A DNA stretch of 64,000 nucleotides from Myxococcales bacterium (GTDB taxonomy: Bacteria; Myxococcota_A; Polyangia; Polyangiales; Polyangiaceae). A program made the translations under genes and the position numbers. The notes under the pieces were generated by a model that saw only the letters and a list, made by a program, of their open reading frames with translations, was not told where the DNA came from and ran no database searches. The stretch lies in assembly GCA_016712525.1 (NCBI GenBank), contig JADJQX010000007.1, positions 1,860,001 to 1,924,000 on the forward strand, written 5' to 3'. This document shows positions 40,476 through 50,589 of the stretch, in pieces. Each line of letters starts with the position of its first letter. The stretch's first letter is position 1.

Positions 40476-43400
40476 TCACGCGGGGGCGCGGCGGGCCTTC
40501 TTGGCGCCCCGGCCCTCGCGCCCCTCTTCTTCTTTTCGCAGCACGAGACCGGTCGCGGTGTCGGCCCGCGCGAGATCTTGCGGGGTGCCCTCGAACACGA
40601 GGGTGCCCCCGTGCTCACCCGCCTCGGGGCCGAGCTCGGCGACCCAATCGGCGGCGCGGATGACGTCCGGGTGGTGCTCGATGACCACGAGCGTGTCGCC
40701 GCGCGCGACGAGCTTCTCGAACGTCGCGAGCAGCTTCGCGACGTCGGCCACGTGGAGGCCCGTCGTTGGCTCGTCGAGCACGTAGAGGGTGGGCGCGTGG
40801 CTCGCGCCGGCCGTGAGCTCGGCCGCGAGCTTGAGCCGCTGCGCCTCGCCCCCCGAGAGCGTGTTCGAGCCCTGGCCGATCGTGAGGTACCCGAGCCCGA
40901 GCTCGTCGAGCGTGGCGAGAGGGCGCGCGATCTTGGGGAACGGCGCGAACACCTGGGCGGCCTCGTGGGCCGGGAGGCGCAGCACCTCCCCGATCGAGAG
41001 ACCGCGGTACCGGACGTCGAGCGTCGAGGGCTCGAACCGGAGGCCGAAGCACGCCTCGCAGGGGCTTGCGATGTCGGGCAAAAACGACATCTCGTGCACG
41101 ATGACACCTTGGCCTTCGCACGCGGGGCACCGCCCCGAGGACGCGCTGTTGAACGAAAAGCGCCCGGCCGAGAACCCGCGTGTCTTGGCGTCCGGGAGCG
41201 ACGCGAACAGCTTGCGCACATCGTCCCACACACCGAGGAACGTCGCGGGGACCGAGCGCGGCGTGCGCCCGATCGGCGCCTGATCGACGGCGACCGCGCG
41301 GCTCAGCGCATCGGCCCCCGAGAGCTTCGAGAAGGCGAGCGCGGGCTCCGCGACGAGGCCGAGCGCCTTACGGACGGCAGGGAAAAAGACCCGTGACACG
41401 AGCGTCGACTTGCCCGACCCGCTCACCCCCGACACGACCGTGAGCCGCCCGACCGGGACGCGGAAGCGGACGTCCTTCAAGTTGTGCGCGCGGGCGCCGA
41501 CGAGCGTGACGAAGGCCGTGGGCTTCGGCCTCTCGGGCCGGGTCGCGACGACGCCCGCCGCGAGGGCGCGCGCCGTGGGCGAGGTGCGCGACGAGAGGAC
41601 CTTCTTCGCGGGGCCTTCGGCCATGATGCGGCCCCCGCCTGCTCCCCCTTCGGGGCCCATGTCGACGACGTGATCGGCGGCCCGGATGACGGCCTCGTCG
41701 TGCTCCACCACGAGCACCGTCGACCCCGTCGCGACGAGACGTCGCAGGTTCTCGAGCAGCCGATGCGTGTCGCGGGGGTGAAGGCCAATGGTGGGCTCGT
41801 CGAGCACGTAGAGCGCTCCGGTGAGCCCCGCGCCGAGCTGCGCCGAGAGCCGGAGCCGCTGCATCTCGCCGCCCGAGAGCGTCGGGGCGGGCCGGTCGAG
41901 CGCGAGGTAGCCGAGGCCGACCTCGTCGGCGAACGCGAGGCGGCGTGAGAGCTCGGCGACCACGGCGTGGGCGAGCGCGTGGCTCCGGCCCTCGAAGCGC
42001 GCGCCATCCACGATGCGCCGCACGCTCGAGATGCTCCGTGACGTGAGGGCCGCATACGTCTCGCCGAAGAGGCGGACGCCCCGAGGGACCTTCGAGAGGC
42101 GGGAGCCCTCGCAGGCACGGCACGGCTTCGTTTTCCCTGCATCGACGGCGACGGGACCTCCCTCGACGCCGGTGCCCTCGCACGACTCGCAGCGCCCCTG
42201 CGCCGTGTTGAACGAGAACCAACGTGGGTCGAGCTCCGGGACGCCCTCCCCGCACGCACCGCAGGCGCGGGTGGTCGAGAGGAACGACTCCCCGGGCCTC
42301 GCCTTCCCGGACGGCTTGCCCTCGGCGACCTTGAGCGCGCCCCGTCCCAGGGTGAGGTAGGTGTCGAACGACGCGCGAGCGAGCGCCTTCCCCGCGCCGA
42401 AATGCACGATGAGATCGACCGAGTGCTCCTTGGCCTTGTCGAGCGCGGGAGGAGGATCGACCGGCACGATCGCGCCGTCCACGCGGGCCGCAGACACGCC
42501 CGCGCGCGCCGCGTGCACGAACACCTCGCGGTGGAGGCCCTTGCGCGCCGTGACGGCGGGCGCGTAGACCGTGAGCTCCGCGCGAGGATCGGAGGACACC
42601 TGAGCGAAGAGCTCGTCGGCCGACCGCACCTCGACCCGCGCGCCGCAGCTCGGGCAGTGGACGTCCCCCACCTTCGCGTACAAGAGGCGCAGGTAGTGAG
42701 CGATCTCCGTGACGGTGGCGACCGTGGAGCTTACGCCTCCTCGGCTCGTGCGCTGCTCGAGGGCGATAGACGGAGGCACACCCACGACCGCGTCGACGTC
42801 GGCCCGCGGGAGGGTCGGGAGGAACTGGCGCGCGTACGGGGTGAGCGTCTCCATGAAGCGGCGCTGCCCCTCGGCGAACACCACGTCGAACGCGAGCGAC
42901 GACTTGCCGGAGCCGCTGGGGCCCGTGACGACCGTGAGCGCGCCGTGCGGGATGCGGCACGAGACGTCCTTGAGGGTGTGCTCGCGCGCCCCCGACACGT
43001 CGATGGAGAGGGGCCCGCGAGGGAGCTCGGGGCGCTTACCGCGAGCCACTTTCTCTTTTACAATCGTAGACTTGGACATACGCAAGGCCTGGCCCGTGCG
43101 CGTGTCGGTCTCGGCGATCGCGGCGGGGCTCCCCTCGGCGACGACGAGGCCTCCATCGGGCCCACCGTCGGGCCCGAGGTCGATCACGTGGTCGCACCCG
43201 CGCACGAGATCGAGGTCGTGCTCGACGACGAGCACGGTCGCGCCCCGCTCGACGAGGCCGCGCAGCGCCGCGAGCACCTTGGCCACGTCCTCGCCGTGGA
43301 GGCCCGCGGAGGGCTCGTCGACGACGTAGAGGGTGCCCTTCTGCGGACCGGACAGCGCACGGGCGAGCTTGAGGCGCTGCGCTTCCCCGCCCGACAGCGT

Positions 43401-45849
43401 CGAGAGCGGCTGGCCGAGCGGAACGTAGCCGAGGCCGACCTCGACGAGCGGGTCGAGCGCGCGCGCGAGCACGTAGTCCCGATCGCCGGGTCGATCCAAG
43501 AACGCCCGCGCCTCGGCGACGGACATCTCGAGCACGTCGGCGACCGATCTCCCGTCGAGCCGTACGTCGAGCACCTCGGGACGGAACCGCTTGCCGCGGC
43601 ACACCGGACAAAGCAGCGAGACGTCGGACAGAAATTGCATCTCGACCGTCTCGAAGCCCTCGCCCGAGCACGCCTCGCAGCGCCCCGCCAGCCACGTTGA
43701 ACGAGAAGTGGGCCTCGGCGAGCCCGAGGCGCTTCGCGTCGGGGAGCGCGGCGAAGCGGGCGCGCACACGATCCCAGGCCTTCGTGTAGGTCGCGGCGTT
43801 CCCGCGCGCGGTGCGCCCAAGAGGAGACTGATCGACGAGCACGACCCGCTCGAAGCTCGAGGCCCCCTCGAGCTTCGTGTGCGCGAGGGGCCGAGGGACG
43901 CTCGTGTCCCCGAGCGCGCGCGCGACGGCGCGGTAGATGACGTCCTCCGCGAGCGTGGACTTGCCCGAGCCACTCGGGCCGGTCAGGGCCACGAGCTGCC
44001 CCACCGGCACCACGCACGTCACGTCACGCAGGTTGTTTCCTCGAGCGCCGACGACCCGCAGCTCACCACGGGGGCGTGGCGTCACGCGGGGCAGAGGACG
44101 CGACGACCACGCGCGAGCGGTCGGGAGATCACGGCGACGCGCGAGCTCACCCGGGGTCCCGTCGAAGAGCACCACACCTCCCTCGCGCCCCGCCCCCGGG
44201 CCGAGCTCGACGACGCGATCGGCCGCCTCCACGGTCGTCCGATCGTGCTCGACGAAGAGCACCGTGTTTCCTGCATCGGCGAGGCAACGCATCGCCTTCG
44301 CGAGGCGAGGCACGTCGGTCGGGTGGAGGCCTACGGTGGGCTCGTCGAGCACGAAGAGCGCGCCCGTGAGGGACGCCCCGAGGGCCGTCGTGAGCCCCGC
44401 GCGCTGCGCCTCGCCCCCCGAGAGCGTGCGCGCTTGGCGGTCGAGCGAGAGGTACCCGAGGCCGACGTCGCGGAGGTAGCCGAGGCGCGCGAGGAGCTCT
44501 CCTCGTACCCGCTTTCCCTGCGGATCGTCCGGGTCGAAGGCCGAGAGCACCTCGTGGGCGCGGGAGACCGTGAGCGCATGGAGATCGGCGAGCGAGAGCC
44601 CCGCGACGCGGTACGAGAGCGCCTTCGCCGAGAGGCGCGCGCCGCCACAGTCGCGGCAAGGGACGTAGTCCCGGTACCGCGCGAGGAAGACGCGCACGTG
44701 CATCTTGTACGTCTTCGTCTCGAGCCACGAGAACCACCGTCGCACCCCGGGGAACTTGCCGTCGTCCCAGTGGCCCTCGCCCTCGACGATGAGCTCGCGC
44801 TGCGCGTCGGTGAGCTCGCGGAAGGGGACGTCGGTGGGGATCTTCCGACGCTTGCAGAACGCAAGCATCTCGCGCCGCTCCCAGTCGGCGCTCTTGCCCG
44901 ACCACGCCTTCACCGCGCCCTTCGCGAGGGATTTTTCCGGATCCGGGAAGACCTTGTCCCAGTCCACGGCGATCGTGCGACCGAAGCCCTTGCAGGTCGG
45001 GCAGGCTCCGAGCGGCGAATTGTACGAGAAGAGGGCGGGACGTGGCGGCTCGAATCCTTTCGCGCACACGGGGCACACGAGGCCGCGCCCGACGACGAGC
45101 GTCCGCGTGCGCGGGCCGTCCCCCGGCGAGGGAAGCTCGGCCACGACCTCGGCCGTGCCTGAGCCCTCGCCCCACGCCGCCTCGAGCGCCTGCTGCAACC
45201 TTCGGACGTCGCGGGGACCGAGCACGAGCCGGTCGACCACCACGCCGACCCTCACGTCCTTCGCGGTGGCCTCGCTCGGGCGAACCTCGTCGATGTCGCG
45301 GAGCACGCCGGCGACGGAGAGCCTACGATAGCCCTTCTTTACGAGCGACTCACGAAGCGTAAGGAACGCTTCCGTATCGGAGACCCGGACGGGATAGCTG
45401 ACGACGGCGCGCGCACCTTCATTTTGCGCGGCGAGGGCCTCGGCCGCCGAGGTCGCGCGCGCGTGCACCGCCGCGACGCCGTGGTCGGGGCAAAACGGTA
45501 CGGCCGACGCTCCGAAGAGCGCGGCCACGTACGCCTCGAGGTCGGCCAGCGTCGCGAGCGTGGAGCGGCTCGACTTGACGGGGGCGCGACGGTCGACGGC
45601 GACCCCTGCGGCCACCGGCTCCAGCGAGTCGAAGGGCGCTCGCTCGAGGCGCTCCAAGAACTGGCGCGCGTAAGGGCTGAAGCTCTCGACGAAGCGACGT
45701 TGCCCCTCGGCGTAGAGCGTATCGATGGCGAGCGACGATTTTCCCGCGCCGCTCGGTCCCGTCAGCGCGACGAGCGTGCCGGGCGCGAGGTCGAGGTCGA
45801 CGCCCCGGAGGTTGTGGGTCTTCGCGCCGCGGAGGACGATGGGGAGCAT
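40476..45849 (-). pseudogene. uvrA: Tandem-duplicated excinuclease ABC subunit UvrA, one-base frameshift
   Basis: Two complete UvrA units in one gene, about 1,790 residues with four ABC ATPase cassettes. Unit 1 starts LPIVLRGAKTHNLRGVDLDL, Walker A TGPSGAGKSS, UvrB-binding insertion near KKGYRRLSVAGVLRDIDEV, signature LSGGEAQRAGL, and second cassette TGPSGSGKST. Unit 2 starts near GPLSIDVSGAREHTLKDV with the same layout, signatures LSGGEMQRLRL and LSGGEAQRLKL. The DNA damage sensor normally works as a UvrA dimer, and here the dimer would be covalent. At 43683-43686 a run of four C (G on the coding strand) has one base too many. Deleting it gives FNVAGGRCEACSGEG, the exact expected zinc-finger sequence. 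All other motifs are intact, so a sequencing error or a very recent mutation is likely. Confidence 0.87.
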
Positions 45850-45942
45850 CGCGAGAGGGGATGCCGGAAGCGGCACCTTCCTCGCAAGGAAAATGGCCGG
45901 CGTGCCTCTCGAGACAAACTCGGCAGAGCTCCGTGTGTGCGA

Positions 45943-46743
45943 ATGGACGAAACCACGGGGGCTTGGTACGTGCACGGAGTGACATCCGCTCGTCTCGGCC
46001 GGAAGGCACGGGCCTTCCTCGCATCGCTCTTCCTCACGCTCCTGTGGGTCTTTCCGGCGCTCGCCGCGTACACGCCCCCACCCCTCGTCGGGCACGTGGT
46101 CGATGTGCCTGGGCTCCTGTCGGGCGCCGAGCGCGCGAGCCTCGACCGCAAGCTCGATCAGGCCCGAAAAACGCGCGGTTACGCGGTCGTCGTGCTCGTC
46201 GCAGGGCCGCTCGAGGGCACGCCCATCGAGGACGTCGCGTACGACACGTTCAACACGTGGGGCGTAGGGGAGAAAGGCAAAGACGACGGGGTCCTCCTCG
46301 TCGTCGCGCCGCACGATCGCAAGATCCGCATCGAGACCGGCAAGGGGGTCGGGGGAGCCCTCCCCGACCTCGCCGTGAGCCGCATCAACCGCGAGATCAT
46401 CGGCCCCGGCCTCGCCAGCGGAGATACCTACGGCGCCCTGGATCGCGGCACGGACGCGATCCTCGCCGAGCTCGCCAAAGAAGCCCCCCAGAAGCCCGCC
46501 GCGAAGAAGCCGAAGCTCGACGACAGGATCGTCCTGGGCGGCATCGTGGCGGTGCTCGTCGTGATCGTCTTCCTCGCGATCGTGTCGCGCACGTTCCGCA
46601 CCGGTCTCTTCGCGTTCTTGCGGATCTTCGGCTTCATCCTCGACATCCTCGGGGCCTTCGGCGGGGGCGGCGGCGGCGGGGGATCGAGCTACCGAGGCGG
46701 CGGGGGGAGCTCGGGCGGCGGCGGCTCCAGCGACGACTACTGA
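45943..46743 (+). CDS. TPM-domain membrane protein (YgcG-like)
   Basis: About 266 residues. A signal peptide (LFLTLLWVFPALAAYTPPP) is followed by a TPM domain, the fold seen in YgcG and in the thylakoid protein TLP18.3: GHVVDVPGLLSGAERASLDRKLDQ, DVAYDTFNTWGVGEKGKDDGVLLVVAPHDRKIRIETGKGVG, and ISGPGLASGD-like IIGPGLASGD. One membrane helix lies near residue 200, and the tail is Gly/Ser-rich, ending SSDDY. TPM proteins have been linked to phosphatase or assembly roles in membranes. The start could also be GTG at 45979, closer to the signal peptide. The downstream GT-C gene begins one base after the stop. Confidence 0.82.
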   Translation: MDETTGAWYVHGVTSARLGRKARAFLASLFLTLLWVFPALAAYTPPPLVGHVVDVPGLLSGAERASLDRKLDQARKTRGYAVVVLVAGPLEGTPIEDVAYDTFNTWGVGEKGKDDGVLLVVAPHDRKIRIETGKGVGGALPDLAVSRINREIIGPGLASGDTYGALDRGTDAILAELAKEAPQKPAAKKPKLDDRIVLGGIVAVLVVIVFLAIVSRTFRTGLFAFLRIFGFILDILGAFGGGGGGGGSSYRGGGGSSGGGGSSDDY

Positions 46744-46744
46744 A

Positions 46745-48814
46745 GTGACGGTCGCGCTCGTCGACGTCATCGGGCGGTGGGGCATCCCCGCGGACGGAAT
46801 GGGTGCGTTGGGCCTCGCGCTGGGGATAGGTGTCCTGCCCTTCGTCGCCCTTGGCCCTGCGCGTGTGCGTGCGACGGCGGCGCTCGTGGGGCGGGAGCCG
46901 CGTGCGTTCGGGTGGCTCCTCGCGACGTCGGCCGCGCTCGGGTCCCTCGCGTACGTGGCGTTCATCCTCCGGGGCGGTCCCCGGATCGTCGACGCGACGA
47001 CCTACTTTTTCGAAGCGCGGAGCTTCGCCCAAGGCTCGTTCTGGGCCGACGCGGGCTTCCCGAGCGCCAGCACACGCGGTCGATTCCTGCTCTACGACGC
47101 GGAGCAGAACCGCATCGCGGGGCTCTTCCCACCGGGGTACCCCGCGCTGCTCGCCGTCGCCGTACGGCTCGGCGCTCCCCTCGCGCTCGGCCCGGTCCTC
47201 GCGGCGCTCTTGGCCCTCGCGACGGTCAGGCTCGTGCGGCTCGTCGCGGATGACGCAGGGCTCGAAGGCGCGCACGCCGAGCTCGTCGCGCGGGCGGCGG
47301 GGCTCCTCTCGGTCGTCTGCGCGGTGCTCCGCTACCACACGGCAGATACGATGTCGCACGGTGTGTGCGCGCTCTACGTGGCCGTTGGACTGGGCTCGGC
47401 GATCCGCGCACGAAAGGAGCCGACCCGCCTCGATGCGCTCGTCGTCGGGCTCTGCCTCGGAGGTCTCGCCGCGACACGCCCGGTGTCGGCCCTGCCGTTC
47501 GCGGCGACGGTCGCCTCTCTCCTTTTCGATCGACGCGCTCGAGCGCTCGTGTGGATCCCCGTGGGCGCGCTCCCCGGGCTCGTGCTCCTCGCGGCGTGGC
47601 AGCGCTCCCTCACGGGCAGCGCGCTCGGCTCACCTCAGCTCGTCTACTACGCCGTGAGCGACGGGCCGCCAGGGTGCTTTCGGTACGGCTTCGGTCGGGA
47701 CGTCGGGTGCCTCTTCGAGCACGGCGACTTCGTGCGGCACGCGCTCCCACGCGGCTACGATCTCGTCGCGGCGCTCGGGACGACGGGGCGCCGCTTGAAG
47801 ATGCACCTCACCGACGCGACGAACCTCGAGGTCGGCGTCGTCCTCGTCCTCGTCGGCATCGCGCGGCATCGCACCTCGCGGAGCGTGCGCGCCCTCGGGC
47901 TCGCGATAGCGCTTCAAATCCTCGCGTACGCGCCCTTCTATTTCGATGGGAACTACCCGGGCGGTGGGGCGCGCTTCTTCGCCGACGTCCTCCCGCTCGA
48001 GCACACGCTCGTCGTGCTGGCCTTGGCCTCGGCGGCGCCGCGAGCGTCCGAGATCGATGCGACGGCGCGGGGGCTCGCGCTCCTCTTCGTGTCGGCGGCC
48101 CTCGGCGTCGCGTTCCACGTGAGCCACGATCATCGCGCCCTCCGCGATCGCGAGGGTGGCGCGCCGTTCTTCCTTCCCGACGCGCTGGCGGAGGCCCACG
48201 TCGACCTCGGCCTCGTGTTCGTCGACACGGACCACGGCTTCTCTCTCGGTCACGAGCCTTCGGCCGACGTCCGCATCGCGAGGCTCCGCGGAGACGATCA
48301 CGACTGGCTCCTCTTCGACGGCCTCGGGCGACCGCCGACCTACCGCTACCGGCAAGGTCCCGAGCTGCCCCTCGTCGCGCCCTGGGCCCCCGCCGAGCCG
48401 GGCCCAGCGCTCCGTTTCGAGGCCGAGGCCGACTGGCCTCCCCTCGCTCAGTCCGGCGGCTACGCGATCCCGATCCACTCGACGCCCGACACCTCGGGTG
48501 GGCGTGTGCTCTCGCTCGTGCCGACGACCGCCGAAGCGACGGCCGACATCGCCGTTCCTTGGCCCAAGGACGCGTGCATCGACGTGGTCGCGAGGGTGCG
48601 GGCCGCGGCCGAGACGAAGGGGAGCGTCGCGATCGCGGGCGCCGTGGCCGACGTCCGCGGCAAGGGCGAGCTCGAGGACCTCCCCCCGCTCCGCGTGAGC
48701 GTCCGGCGCGGCGAGACGAGGCTCACCCTTCGCACGTCGGGGGGCCCGCTCGAGCTCGACCGGCTGACGGTCGCCCCCTGCCCCATCGAAAGCCTAGGAA
48801 CATCGAGCCCTTGA
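46745..48814 (+). CDS. GT-C fold (PMT/ArnT-like) membrane glycosyltransferase family protein
   Basis: A 689-residue multi-pass membrane protein. Ten or so hydrophobic helices cover residues 1 to about 460, and a C-terminal domain of about 230 residues lies outside. The first extracellular loop shows the PMT-type motif VDATTYFFEARSFAQGSFW and FPPGYPALLAVAVRLG, in which the Asp is the likely catalytic base. The family moves a sugar (or phosphoethanolamine-type group) from a polyprenyl-phosphate donor to protein or lipid. The acceptor is unknown. The GTG start lies one base after the TPM-protein stop, so the two are co-transcribed. The IHF-beta promoter -35 lies over its stop codon. Confidence 0.75.
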   Translation: MTVALVDVIGRWGIPADGMGALGLALGIGVLPFVALGPARVRATAALVGREPRAFGWLLATSAALGSLAYVAFILRGGPRIVDATTYFFEARSFAQGSFWADAGFPSASTRGRFLLYDAEQNRIAGLFPPGYPALLAVAVRLGAPLALGPVLAALLALATVRLVRLVADDAGLEGAHAELVARAAGLLSVVCAVLRYHTADTMSHGVCALYVAVGLGSAIRARKEPTRLDALVVGLCLGGLAATRPVSALPFAATVASLLFDRRARALVWIPVGALPGLVLLAAWQRSLTGSALGSPQLVYYAVSDGPPGCFRYGFGRDVGCLFEHGDFVRHALPRGYDLVAALGTTGRRLKMHLTDATNLEVGVVLVLVGIARHRTSRSVRALGLAIALQILAYAPFYFDGNYPGGGARFFADVLPLEHTLVVLALASAAPRASEIDATARGLALLFVSAALGVAFHVSHDHRALRDREGGAPFFLPDALAEAHVDLGLVFVDTDHGFSLGHEPSADVRIARLRGDDHDWLLFDGLGRPPTYRYRQGPELPLVAPWAPAEPGPALRFEAEADWPPLAQSGGYAIPIHSTPDTSGGRVLSLVPTTAEATADIAVPWPKDACIDVVARVRAAAETKGSVAIAGAVADVRGKGELEDLPPLRVSVRRGETRLTLRTSGGPLELDRLTVAPCPIESLGTSSP

Positions 48815-48840
48815 CGAACGAAGGTCGCCTAGGCTTAGCT
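48811..48840 (+). promoter_or_regulatory. Promoter for the IHF-beta-like gene (-35 TTGACG, -10 TTAGCT)
   Basis: TTGACG (48811-48816) overlaps the stop codon of the upstream gene. TTAGCT lies 18 bases further (48835-48840). The start codon at 48863 has a good ribosome binding site, GGAGGGACCTCGAG. A TAGGCT at 48830-48835 is closer to consensus but only 13 bases from the -35. Confidence 0.45.
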
Positions 48841-48862
48841 TGGCATTCGGAGGGACCTCGAG

Positions 48863-49183
48863 ATGACCAAGAGTGAGCTGATCGACGCACTCGCGACGCG
48901 AAGCGACCTGACCAAGGCGCGGGCCGAGCTCGTCGTCAACTGCGTGTTCGACTCGATGACCGAAGCGCTGCAGAAGGGCGAAGGGATCGAGATCCGAGGA
49001 TTCGGGAGCTTCACCGTGCGCCCGTACAAGGCCTACTCGGGCCGGAACCCGCGCACCGGCGAGCCCGTCCCGGTCCCCCCGAAGCGCCTCCCGTTCTTCA
49101 AGGTCGGCAAGGATCTCAAAGAGATCGTCAACGGCAGCCGCCACCTCGCCATCACCGGCGGCGACGACGGCGACGACGACTGA
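48863..49183 (+). CDS. ihfB: HU/IHF family DNA-binding protein, IHF-beta-like
   Basis: A 106-residue histone-like protein that bends DNA. The start MTKSELIDALATRSDLTKARAEL and the strand GEGIEIRGFGSFTVR are those of IHF beta. The beta-arm tip is GRNPRTGEPVPVPPKRLPFFKVGKDLKEIVN, with the Arg-Asn-Pro intercalating residues. It is about ten residues longer than E. coli IhfB because of an acidic tail (GGDDGDDD). A promoter overlaps the preceding stop codon and a long hairpin follows the gene, so it is probably expressed alone. Confidence 0.93.
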   Translation: MTKSELIDALATRSDLTKARAELVVNCVFDSMTEALQKGEGIEIRGFGSFTVRPYKAYSGRNPRTGEPVPVPPKRLPFFKVGKDLKEIVNGSRHLAITGGDDGDDD

Positions 49184-49218
49184 GCGCGAGCGGCTGCCGC
49201 GACCGCCTTGGTGAGGAA

Positions 49219-49249
49219 AGAGGCTGGCGACCGTGGGTCGTCGGCCTCT
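49219..49249 (+). terminator. Long hairpin after the IHF-beta-like gene
   Basis: Bases 49219-49232 and 49236-49249 form a 14-bp stem with two G-T pairs and a 3-base loop (GTG). It lies 36 bases after the stop codon and before the tyrS start region. It is the most stable hairpin found in the window. No T-run follows, so intrinsic termination is likely but not textbook. Confidence 0.55.
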
Positions 49250-49321
49250 CCGTGCGCGTGGCGGCGTCGTTTTCCGGGCCACGGCGCGTGTGGGTGCTCC
49301 CCGCCGCCGCCCGGCGTGAGC

Positions 49322-49327
49322 TATAGA
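49322..49327 (+). promoter_or_regulatory. -10-like hexamer TATAGA, 8 bases before tyrS
   Basis: TATAGA ends 8 bases before the ATG at 49336, and there is no Shine-Dalgarno sequence. The -35 region is not clear. The position suggests a leaderless or near-leaderless tyrS transcript. Confidence 0.45.
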
Positions 49328-49335
49328 GTCGCGTC

Positions 49336-50589
49336 ATGCCGAGTTTCGCCCCCGTCGCCGAACAGCTCGCCCTCCTCACGCGGGGCATCGTCGATCTGCA
49401 CGTCGCCAAAGAGCTGGAAGAGCGCCTCGAAGAGTCCCGAAGCTCGGGCCGCCCGCTGCGTGTCAAGGTAGGTTTCGACCCGACACGCCCCGACCTCCAC
49501 CTCGGGCACGCGGTGGTCATGGAAAAGATGCGTCAGTTCCAGCAGCTCGGCCACGAGGTCGTGCTGCTGGTGGGCGACTTCACGGCGATGGTCGGCGATC
49601 CGACGGGCCAGAACGATCTGCGCCCACGCCTCACCCGGGCCGAGGTCGACCTCGCCGCCGAGACGTACACGGAGCAGGCATTCCGAATCCTCGACCGGCA
49701 GAAGACGGTCGTGCGCCGCAACTCCGAGTGGCTCGACGCCCTCCGCGCGACCGACCTCGTCGAGCTCATGGCGAAGACCACGGTGTCGCGCATGCTCGAG
49801 CGAAACGACTTCGCCAAGCGGTTCGCCGAAGAGCGCCCCATCTATCAGCACGAGTTTCTCTACCCGCTGCTCCAAGGGTACGACTCGGTCGCCCTCGAGT
49901 GCGACGTCGAGATCGGCGGCACCGACCAGCTCTTCAACCTGCTCGTGGGCCGAGACATCATGCCTCGCTACGGCAAGCGCGCGCAGATCGTCATGACGAC
50001 GCCCCTCCTCGAGGGAACCGACGCGAAGGTCGAAGGCGGGCGCGTGGTCGGGAAGAAGATGTCGAAGAGCGCGGGGAACTACATCGGCCTCCAAGAAGAG
50101 CCGCTCACGTTCTTCCGCAAGGTGATGCAGATCGACGACGACGTGATCTTCCGTTACTTCGAGCTCCTGTCGGCGCGAACGAACGCGGAGATCGCCGAGC
50201 TCCGCGAGGCCCGCAAGGCCGGCACGACGAGCCCCCAAGAGGTCAAGGCGCTCTTCGCGCGCGAGGCCATCACGAGGCTCTTCGACGCGGACGCGGCCAC
50301 GAAGGCCGAGGCCGAGTTCAAGAAGATCTACTCGGCGGACGCCGTGCCGGACGACGTGCAAGAGCACACCTTCGCGGTCGAAGGCGCGACGCTCTGGATC
50401 GCGAAGGCGCTCGCGCTCGCGGGGCTCGTGAAGTCGAGCGGCGAAGGCAAGCGCCTCGTCGAGCAAGGCGGCGTCGAGCTCGACAAGGCGCGCGTCACCG
50501 ACGGGCAGCTCCAGCTCGAGAAGGGCAAACGTTACCTCCTCCGCGTGGGCTCGAAGAACCGGCGGTTCGCGTGGGTCACCGTCGCGTGA
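49336..50589 (+). CDS. tyrS: Tyrosine--tRNA ligase
   Basis: A 417-residue class I synthetase charging tRNA-Tyr. The HIGH motif is HLGH (residues 55-58) after KVGFDPTRPDL, and the KMSKS motif is GKKMSKSAGNYIG. The substrate region YPLLQGYDSVALECDVEIGGTDQLFN is typical of the TyrRZ subgroup found in many bacteria. An S4-like RNA-binding domain ends the protein (SSGEGKRLVEQGGVELDK...). The length is normal. A -10 hexamer 8 bases before the ATG replaces a ribosome binding site. The stop overlaps the next gene's GTG. Confidence 0.96.
   Translation: MPSFAPVAEQLALLTRGIVDLHVAKELEERLEESRSSGRPLRVKVGFDPTRPDLHLGHAVVMEKMRQFQQLGHEVVLLVGDFTAMVGDPTGQNDLRPRLTRAEVDLAAETYTEQAFRILDRQKTVVRRNSEWLDALRATDLVELMAKTTVSRMLERNDFAKRFAEERPIYQHEFLYPLLQGYDSVALECDVEIGGTDQLFNLLVGRDIMPRYGKRAQIVMTTPLLEGTDAKVEGGRVVGKKMSKSAGNYIGLQEEPLTFFRKVMQIDDDVIFRYFELLSARTNAEIAELREARKAGTTSPQEVKALFAREAITRLFDADAATKAEAEFKKIYSADAVPDDVQEHTFAVEGATLWIAKALALAGLVKSSGEGKRLVEQGGVELDKARVTDGQLQLEKGKRYLLRVGSKNRRFAWVTVA

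Noticed and set aside
45850..46965. N-terminal extension of the uvrA frame across the TPM gene
   Set aside because: UvrA proteins begin at the position of the ATG at 45849 (LPIVLRGAKTHNLRG). The upstream open stretch is opposite a signal-peptide protein.
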